A DNA stretch of 5,481 nt from DASSUC01 sp035649895. Lineage in GTDB: Bacteria; Actinomycetota; Actinomycetes; Mycobacteriales; Micromonosporaceae. The stretch is taken from the NCBI GenBank assembly GCA_035649895.1, contig DASRIS010000177.1, positions 1-5,481 on the forward strand. The letters run 5' to 3'. A model generated the notes under the pieces. The model saw nothing but the letters and a program-made list of their open reading frames with translations. It did not search any database and was not told the origin of the DNA. Shown one piece after another: positions 1 through 5,481 of this stretch; positions within the stretch are counted from its first letter, which is position 1; the number at the start of each line of letters is the position of its first letter. The position numbers and the translations under genes are program-made.

Positions 1-1041
1 CTTGACCGAGCCCAGCCACAGCGGCCGGTCCGCCGGCCGGTCCTGCCCGTACGTGGCCAGCAGCGCCTGCGCCTCGATCGGGTCACCCAGCTTGGTACCC
101 GTACCATGCGCCTCCACCGCGTCCACATCGGACGGTGACAGGCCCGCGCTGGCGAGGGCTTCGCGGATCACCCGCTGCTGGGAGGGTCCGTTCGGGGCGG
201 TCAGGCCGTTCGACGCGCCGTCGGAGTTGACGGCGGAGCCCCGGACGACCGCAAGTACCCGGTGGCCGTTGCGCCGGGCGTCCGACAGCCGCTCCAGCAG
301 CAGCACGCCGACGCCTTCGGCCGCGCCGAACCCGTCGGCCGTCGCGCCGAACGCCTTGCACCGCCCGTCCGGCGCCATCCCGCGCTGCCGGCTCATCTCG
401 ATGAAGCCGGCCGGTGTGCACATGACCGTCACGCCGCCGGCCAGCGCGAGGGAGCACTCGCCCTGGCGCAGCGACTGCGCCGCCAGGTGGATCGCCACCA
501 GCGACGCCGAGCAGGCCGTGTCCACCGTCACCGCCGGGCCCACCAGCCCGAGGGCGTACGCCACCCGGCCGGAGACCACGCTCGCCGCGTTACCGGTGCC
601 CCAGTAGCCCACGACCTCGTCGCCGCCGCGGCCCACCCGGATCGTCTCGGCGCCGTAGTCGGAGGAGAGCGCACCGGCGAACACACCGGTCCGGCTGCCC
701 CACAGGGCTGATGGTGCGATGCCGGCGTGCTCGCACGCCTCCCACGCCGCCTCCAGCAGCAGCCGCTGCTGCGGGTCCATCGCCAGCGCCTCACGCGGCG
801 AGATACCGAAGAACTCGGCGTCGAACCGGCCGAGCTCGGGCAGGAACCCGCCATGGCGTACGTAGCTCGTGCCTGGATGGTCCGGGTCGGGGTCGTAGAG
901 CGCGGCGACGTCCCATCCACGGTCGGTGGGGAACGTGGAGACGGCGTCGCCACCTTCCGCCACGAGCCGCCACAGGTCGTCCGGTGACCGCACCCCGCCG
1001 GGGAGGTAGCAGCCGATGCCGAGGATGGCGATGGGCTCGTC
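1..1041 (-). other. Ketosynthase (KS) domain of the downstream module, C-terminal part missing
   Basis: The KS accepts the chain from the upstream ACP and condenses it with the next extender. The domain opens EPIAILGIGCYLPGG and contains FFGISPREALAMDPQQRLLLE. The nucleophile is Cys1657 (codon 511-513) in VDTACSASLVAIH. The first catalytic histidine is His1792 (codon 106-108) in EAHGTGTKLGDP, 135 residues on, matching the usual thiolase-fold KS spacing. The last residue in the window, Lys1827 in GSVK, is the conserved lysine, and the second histidine (SNIGH) should lie about five residues outside. The active-site cysteine is present, so this is an elongating KS, not a KSQ loading domain. About 80 C-terminal residues and the following AT lie beyond the left edge. 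Local variants are CYLPGG for the commoner CRYPGG or CRFPGG, GYWGTG, and DTACSAS for DTACSSS. Confidence 0.96.
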
Positions 1042-4000
1042 CGTGGTGGCCCCGGCCGGACGGGCCTGCGCCACCGGCGCCGCGGCCGCTGACACCTGCG
1101 CGGCCAGGTGGCGGGCCACCGAGGTCGGCGTCGGATGGTCGAAGACGAGCGTGGCGGAGAGCCGCAGCCCGGTCGCGGTGCTGAGCCGGTTGCGCAGCTC
1201 GACGGCGGTGAGCGAGTCGAAGCCCAGGTCCTTGAAGGGCCGGTGGATGTCGACCGCGGTAGCGGCGGCGTGGCCCAGCACGGCCGCCGCATGGGTGCGG
1301 ACCAGCTCAGCCAGGTACCGCTCCCGCTCGGCCGGGTCGAGCCCGGCGAGCCGCTGGGCGAGGCTGGGGCCGGCTGCGCCGTCCCGGCTCGCCGCGCGCC
1401 GGCCGGCGATGCGGATGAGGCCGCGCAGCAGGGCAGGCACGGTACGGACCCGCGCCGGGTCGACCCGCAGCGCCGCGGGGTCCAGCTGTACGGCCGCGAC
1501 CAGCGGCTCGTCCAGCCGTCGAGCCGCGTCGAAGAGGGCGAGGCCGGCGGCCGCGGTGAGGGGCACGATGCCGCCCCGGGCCATCCGCCGTACGTCCGCC
1601 TCGGCAAGGTGCCCGGTCATGCCGCTGGCCTGTGCCCAGAAGCCCCACGCCACCGACGTGGCCGCCATCCCCTGGGCGTACCGGTGAGCGGCGAGCGCGT
1701 CGAGGAACGCGTTGGCTGCGGCGTAGTTGCCCTGCCCGGTGCCGCCGAGCACTCCGGCGACCGAGGAGTAGAGCACGAGCATCGCCAGGTCCAGGCTGCG
1801 GGTGAGCTCGTGCAGGTTGGCTGCGGCGTCCACCTTCGGCCGCAGTACCCGATGGATCTGCTCCTCGGTCAGCGACTCGACCGTCCCGTCGTCGAGCACG
1901 CCGGCAGTGTGCACCACCCCGGTCAGCGGGTGTCCATAGGGGACGGCCGCAAGCAGCGTGGCGAGCTGGTCACGGTCTGCCGCGTCGCACGCCTCGACGC
2001 TCACCTGGGCCCCGGCGCGCCGCAGCTCGTCGGCGAGGTCCGCCGCGCCGGGCGCGGCCATGCCCTGCCGGCTGGCCAGGACGAGATGCCGTACACCGTG
2101 CCGGGCGACGAGGTGGCGGGCGGTCAGTGCGCCCAGGGTGCCGGTGCCGCCCGTGACCAGCACGGTGCCCTCCGGGTCCAGCCGGCGCGGCATGGTGAGC
2201 ACCACCTTGCCCACGTGCCGGGCCTGGCTCATGAAGCGCAGTGCGTCCGGCGCCCGCCGCACGTCCCATGTGGTGACCGGTAGGTGCCGCAGGGCGCCGG
2301 CCTCGAACAGGGCCAGAATCTCGGCGAGCAGCTGCGCGATCCGGTCCGGGCCCGCCTCGGCGATGTCGTACGCGCGGTACGCCACGCCCGGATGCGCCGC
2401 CGCGACGTCGTCGGCTGCCCGGATGTCGGTCTTGCCCATCTCGAGGAACCGGCCACCGTCGCCGAGCAGCCGCAGCGACGCGTCGACGAAGTCCCGCGCC
2501 AGGCTGTTGAGCACCACGTCGACCCCGGCGCCAGCGGTGGCCGCCAGGATCTGGTCGGCGAAGTCCAGCGACCGCGACGACGCGGTCCGTTCTGGCGCCA
2601 CCCCGAGGTCGCGCAGCGCACCCTGCTTTGCGGGGCTCGCCGTGGCGTACACCTGTGCTCCCAGGTGCCGGGCCAGCTGGACCGCTGCCATGCCGACACC
2701 GCCGGCTCCAGAGTGGACCAGCACCCGCTCCCCCGCCTGCACACCGGCCAGGTCGACCAGGCCGTAGTAGGCGGTCAGGAACACCACCGGCACCGCCGCC
2801 GCCTGCGTGAACGACCAGCCCGGCGGGACCGGCGCGAGCAGCCGCCGGTCGGTCACCGCGACCGGGCCGAACCCGCCGTGGAAGATGCCCAGCACCCGGT
2901 CTCCGGCAGCCAGGCCGGTAACCTCCGCGCCGACCTCCAGGACGACCCCGGCGCCCTCGCTGCCCATGACGCTCTGCCCGGGCACCATGCCCAGCCCGAC
3001 CAGCACGTCGCGGAAGTTGACCCCGGCGGCGCGCAGCTCGACCCGGACCTGGCCGGCGGCCAGCGGCGCCACCGCCTCCGGGGCGGGCACCAGCGCCAGG
3101 TTCTCCAGGGTTCCCGGGCCCACCGTGTCCAGCCGCCAGGCCTGGGTGCCCTCCGGCGGCACCAGCGCACCGCCGCCGTCGCCGGCCCGTACGAGGCGGG
3201 GGGTCAGGGCCTGTCCACCGCGCACGGCGACCTGCCACTCGCCAGCGGCGAGCGCCGTGGCTACCACGTCCGCCACGTCCGCCCTGGTGCCAGCGCCGGC
3301 GTCATCGTCAGGGTCGGCACCGGCGCCGGGGTCCAAGTCGAGCAGCAGGAACCGCTCCGGATGCTCGGACTGTGCCGTACGCAGCAGGCCCCACAGTGGA
3401 GCGTGGACGAGGTCTGGCACGTCCTCGCCCACGCGCGTGGCGACCGCGCCCCGGGTCACCACCACGAGCCGGGCATCCGTCATCCGTTCGTCGGCCAGCC
3501 AGTCCCGGATCCGCTGCCAGGCGCGCAGCACCGCCCCGTGGGCCGCCTGCGCCACACCCGGGTCGGTGCCGGCGGGGCGCTTCGTGCAGTCGAGAACCTC
3601 CCACTGAGCGGCGTCCGGCGCCTGCGTCGCCACCAGCGGCACCCAGTCCACCCGCAGCAGCGCGTCCCGCGCCATGTCGGTGCCGGCGCTGCTGAGCTGC
3701 TCGACGTTGACCGGCCGCAGCACCAGTGACTCGACCACGGCCACCGGCTGGCCCGCGGCATCCGCCACATCCACCGCCAGCGTGTCAGCACCGGTCCGTA
3801 CGATCCGCACCCGCACGGTGCGTGCCCCGCCGGCCAGCAACGACACCCCCGACCACGCGAACGGCAGCCGCAGCGCGCCATCCTGGCCGCCGGGGCCCAG
3901 CCCGTTGGCGTGCAGGGCGGTGTCGAGGAGTGCGGGGTGGATGCCGTAGCAGCCGGCCTCCTCGTGCAACGGCTCGGGCAGGGTCGCCTCGGCGAAGACC

Positions 4001-5481
4001 TCCTCGCCGCGGTGCCACGCCGCGGTCAGCCCCTGGAACGCCTCGCCGTACCCGTACCCGGCCTCCGCGGCGGCTGGGTAGAACCCTGACACGTCGACTG
4101 CCTGTGCGCCGGGCGGTGGCCACCCGCTCAGGTCAGGCGGTTGGGCCTCGGGCGCGTGCGGGCTGAGGACGCCTTCGGCGTGGCGGGTCCAGAGCTGCCC
4201 GGCCGGGGCGTCCTCGGGTCGGGAGTAGACAGTGACCCTGCGCTCACCGTCGTCGCCGGGGGCGGTCACGACGACCTGGAGGTGCGCGCTGCCCTCCTCG
4301 GACAGGACGAGTGGGGCCTGTAGGGTCAGCTCCCGCAGGTGTGGGCAGTCGACCTCGTCACCGGCCCGGACCGCCAGCTCCACGAACCCGGTTCCGGGCA
4401 TCAGCGCCGTACCGGCTACCTTATGGTCGGCTAGCCATGGGTGCGAGTGCAGTGACAACCGGCCTGTCAGCAGCAGCCCGTCCCCCGCGGCGAGAGCGAC
4501 CGCCGCGCCTAGCAGCGGGTGTCCCGCCGCTGCCAGGCCCAGCCCGGCCGGGTTTGCACTGCCTGGGGGTGATGCCAGCCAGTACCGGCGTCGTTGGAAC
4601 GCGTACGTCGGCAGCTCCACCCGGGGCAGGCTGCGCCCGGCGAACACCGCTGCCCAGCCCACCGCGACCCCGCCCACCCATAGCTGCGCTGCGCTGTCGA
4701 GCAGCCGCTCCGGCCCACCATCGTCCCGCCGCAGCGTGCCGACCACCGTGCCGGTGATCCCGAGCTGGTCCAGGACGTCCTGCACGCTGACCGTCAGCAC
4801 TGGATGCCCTGACACCTCCACGAACCCGGCACCCCCCAGCCCCACCGCCGTGCGTACCGCCTCCTGGAACTGGACCGTGCTGCGTAGGTTGGTGAACCAG
4901 TACTCCGCGGTCATCTCCGTGCCGTTGATGACCTGCCCGGTCACTGTGGAGACCACCGGCACCTGGCCGTCTGCCGGATGGATGTCGGCCAGGTCGGTCA
5001 GGATCTGCTCGCGCAGCGGGTCGACCTGTGGTGAGTGTGAGGCGTAGCCCACCGGTAGCCGCTGCACCCGGATCCCCAGCTCCTGCGCGTGGGCGGCCAG
5101 CGCGTCTAGCCATCTGGGCTCGCCGGAGACCACCGTGGCCCGGGGGCCGTTCACCGCCGCTACCCCACCCGAACCCGACAGGCCCTCGAACCACCCCGAT
5201 ACCTGCCCCACCGGTGCCGCGACCGACACCATCCCGCCGGCTGCGGCCAGCCCGGCGATCGCCTGGGACCGCAGCGCCACCACCCGTGCCCCGTCCTGCA
5301 GTGAGAGCACCCCGGCCACCACCGCCGCTGCGATCTCCCCCTGCGAGTGCCCCACCACCGCCGCCGGCGCCACCCCCAGCGCCTGCCACACCGCCGCCAG
5401 CCCCACCATCACCGCCCACAGCACCGGCTGCACCACCTCCACCCGCCCCAACCAGCCGTCATCGGTGCCGGTCAGCACCTC
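1..5481 (-). CDS. Modular type I polyketide synthase, partial at both ends (AT-DH-ER-KR-ACP then KS of next module)
   Basis: This gene encodes a giant cytosolic multienzyme that extends a polyketide chain while it is bound to phosphopantetheine arms. The frame is open for 1827 codons with no stop, and neither end of the gene is in the window. Domains run in the standard order of a fully reducing actinomycete module: AT (residues 1-302), DH (321-590), structural KR (605-766), ER (780-1097), KR (1101-1338), ACP (1374-1463). A second module's KS (1481-1827) follows without a stop or docking region, so the protein is at least bimodular. The expected net chemistry is addition of methylmalonate, ketoreduction, dehydration and enoyl reduction, leaving a saturated alpha-methyl unit for the next KS. 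No TTA leucine codon occurs in frame, so this segment gives no sign of bldA-type control. Class and domain order are certain. The product, host and gene name are not determinable from this window. Confidence 0.98.
1042..1092 (-). other. Intrapolypeptide ACP-KS linker
   Basis: These 17 residues (1464-1480) are rich in alanine, with proline and threonine, and connect the ACP to the KS of the following module. The reading frame is continuous, with no stop, start or ribosome-binding site. There is no docking-domain coiled coil. Chain transfer at this junction is therefore within one polypeptide rather than between separate PKS subunits. Confidence 0.85.
1093..1362 (-). other. Acyl carrier protein (ACP) domain
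   Basis: The ACP carries the extender and the growing chain on a 4'-phosphopantetheine arm and presents it to AT, KR, DH, ER and the next KS. The modification site is Ser1423 (codon 1213-1215) in DLGFDSLTAVELRNRL, a canonical ACP signature. The helix that follows is also typical, ending FDHPTPTSVARHL. The preceding helix (LVRTHAAAVLGH) and the total of about 90 residues fit a single ACP with no tandem copy. It lies directly upstream of the next module's KS in the same reading frame. Confidence 0.97.
1468..2181 (-). other. Catalytic ketoreductase (KR) domain, B1-type by motif
   Basis: This short-chain dehydrogenase half reduces the beta-ketone with NADPH. The Rossmann motif TGGTGTLG occupies residues 1110-1117. 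The active-site set is complete: Lys1216 in RPKVDAA, Ser1240 in YSSVAG, Tyr1253 in GNYAAAN, and Asn1257. The LDD motif is at residues 1196-1198 (1888-1896) and no tryptophan lies eight residues before the tyrosine (Leu1245 there), which together indicate a B-type KR giving a D-hydroxyl. Thr1248 sits where B2 enzymes usually have proline, which favours B1. Any methyl configuration the KR sets is lost later, because dehydration and enoyl reduction follow. The domain follows the ER with almost no spacer, and a linker of about 35 residues leads to the ACP. Confidence 0.95.
2191..3144 (-). other. Enoylreductase (ER) domain, predicted active, Val at the methyl-stereochemistry position
   Basis: The ER is a medium-chain dehydrogenase fold that uses NADPH to reduce the alpha,beta double bond left by the DH. 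The substrate-binding part has the family block GVNFRDVL (residues 820-827), followed by GLGMVPG. The nucleotide-binding part has HSGAGGVGMAAVQLA, starting at His923. A candidate proton donor is Lys952 in SPAKQGALRDLG, with Asp973 in SRSLDF 21 residues later. The domain finishes with RHVGKVVLTMP at residue 1097, and length and order are normal. Val833 lies where a tyrosine correlates with 2S methyl products and valine with 2R products, so a 2R methyl is inferred. It is placed between the two KR halves, the usual position in actinomycete modules. Confidence 0.94.
3184..3669 (-). other. Structural (pseudo) ketoreductase subdomain
   Basis: Modular PKS ketoreductases are split, and a catalytically dead Rossmann-like half precedes the ER and pairs with the catalytic half beyond it. 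This stretch (residues 605-766) matches that half. It starts ALLRVDWVPL, has the strand LVVVTRGAV, then the family's LWGLLRTAQSEHPERF block, and ends VAVRGGQALTPRLVR. No TGGxGxLG cofactor motif or catalytic SYK residues are present, as expected. An Asp/Gly/Ala-rich loop (residues 717-732) replaces the usual short connection after LLLDLD. The assignment rests on position between DH and ER and on the conserved QSEHPERF-type block. Confidence 0.9.
3712..4521 (-). other. Dehydratase (DH) domain, predicted active
   Basis: This domain removes water from the beta-hydroxyacyl-ACP made by the KR to give a trans enoyl thioester. It has the double-hotdog signature. The first half begins HPLLG (residue 321) and carries the HxxxGxxxxP motif as HKVAGTALMP, with catalytic His353 (codon 4423-4425). 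The second half has YGEAFQGL and then HPALLDTALH, with catalytic Asp520 (codon 3922-3924) in the DxxxH form. It ends near SLVLRP, residue 590. Both catalytic residues and the flanking proline and glycine are intact, and the length of about 270 residues is normal. It sits directly after the post-AT linker and before the structural KR, as in other fully reducing modules. The B-type KR downstream should supply the D-hydroxyl that such DH domains prefer. Confidence 0.94.
4576..5481 (-). other. Acyltransferase (AT) domain, methylmalonyl-CoA type, N-terminal edge missing
   Basis: The AT loads the extender unit from acyl-CoA onto the module's ACP. The nucleophile motif GHSQGE puts the catalytic serine at residue 46 (codon 5344-5346). 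The motif YASH at residues 146-149 (5035-5046) supplies the catalytic histidine, 103 residues after the serine, which is the usual spacing. Arg71, in the segment LRSQA, is the expected carboxylate-binding arginine. Three signals agree on methylmalonyl rather than malonyl: Q after the active serine, YASH instead of HAFH, and the upstream segment RVEVVQ. The domain closes with the post-AT linker and its hallmark YAFQRRRYWL ending at residue 302. About 45 N-terminal residues, including the FPGQG region, lie beyond the window. The specificity assignment follows established motif correlations and was not tested; ethylmalonyl or other extenders are less likely. Confidence 0.95.
5163..5185 (-). other. 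Putative G-quadruplex motif in the coding strand and transcript
   Basis: Read on the minus strand, this stretch has four G runs: GGG, six bases, GGG, three bases, GGG, one base, GGGG. That satisfies the G3+N1-7 pattern. It encodes part of the AT segment GLSGSGGV. The G-rich strand is the mRNA-like strand, so any structure would form in the transcript. In DNA this G+C-rich such motifs arise often by chance, and no function is shown. Confidence 0.4.

Noticed and set aside
1042..1092. Gene boundary with docking domains between two PKS subunits
   Set aside because: The junction is only 17 residues, in frame, with no stop, start codon or coiled coil, so both modules are in one polypeptide.
528..1607. 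359-residue minus-strand frame overlapping the KS and ACP
   Set aside because: Ser/Arg/Pro-rich translation without domain motifs. The main frame here encodes the KS cysteine and ACP serine motifs without interruption.
1108..2283. 391-residue open frame on the + strand, antisense to the KR and ACP
   Set aside because: No family motif and biased composition. It is the shadow of the KR-ACP coding sequence.
2361..2400. Imperfect inverted repeat around the two GTACGC copies as an operator or hairpin
   Set aside because: It lies inside the ER coding region, is short and imperfect, and such partial palindromes are frequent in GC-rich DNA.
1970..3238. 422-residue open frame on the minus strand in another frame
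   Set aside because: It is a Gly/Arg/Ala/Pro string overlapping the ER and KR, which are fully explained by the main frame. It looks like a frame-shifted shadow rather than a second gene.
3184..3669. Inactive or degenerate KR in a stand-alone sense
   Set aside because: The missing cofactor motif and SYK residues are normal for the structural half of a split KR. The catalytic half at 1468-2181 is complete.
2284..3729. 481-residue open frame on the + strand, antisense to the ER and structural KR
   Set aside because: Its product is a low-complexity Arg/Gly/His/Pro/Gln-rich string with no recognisable domain. It is opposite a frame with clear ER motifs. Long antisense frames are expected in very GC-rich coding DNA.
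1..5481. Possible frameshift or pseudogene
   Set aside because: The absence of any single listed long gene could suggest a broken one, but all domains share one frame and no in-frame stop exists over 1827 codons.

Overview
The window lies entirely inside one very large gene on the minus strand. Read in the frame whose codons end at positions 1, 4, 7 and so on, all 1827 codons are open. I checked every in-frame triplet for tta, cta and tca on the + strand and found none. Neither the start nor the stop of the gene is present. The protein is a multimodular type I (cis-AT) polyketide synthase. The strong G+C richness, the GC-heavy third codon positions and the cis-AT modular layout point to an actinomycete such as Streptomyces, Micromonospora or a relative. 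I cannot name the species or the metabolite.

In protein order (window position 5481 down to 1) the domains are: an acyltransferase lacking its N-terminal edge (4576-5481), a dehydratase (3712-4521), a structural pseudo-ketoreductase (3184-3669), an enoylreductase (2191-3144), a catalytic ketoreductase (1468-2181), an acyl carrier protein (1093-1362), a short linker, and the first ~347 residues of the next module's ketosynthase (1-1041). The window ends at the catalytic lysine of that ketosynthase, just before its second catalytic histidine. Residue numbers in this report count from 1 at codon 5479-5481.

All the catalytic residues I can place are present, so this reads as the back of a fully reducing module that hands its chain to a downstream module in the same polypeptide. 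AT motifs (GHSQGE, YASH, RVEVVQ) predict methylmalonyl-CoA as extender. The KR has the LDD motif of B-type enzymes, giving a D-hydroxyl that the DH can dehydrate. The ER then reduces the enoyl to a saturated unit, so the module should add -CH2-CH(CH3)-CO-. A Val at the ER position linked to methyl stereochemistry suggests a 2R methyl.

There is no intergenic DNA, RNA gene, mobile element, CRISPR array, promoter or terminator here. The points worth a second look are a cluster of rare CTA leucine codons across the AT-DH part, a four-run G tract in the transcript, an acidic low-complexity loop in the pseudo-KR, and several motif variants in the KS and KR. I see no previously undescribed system: this is a recognisable PKS module whose exact product is unknown.
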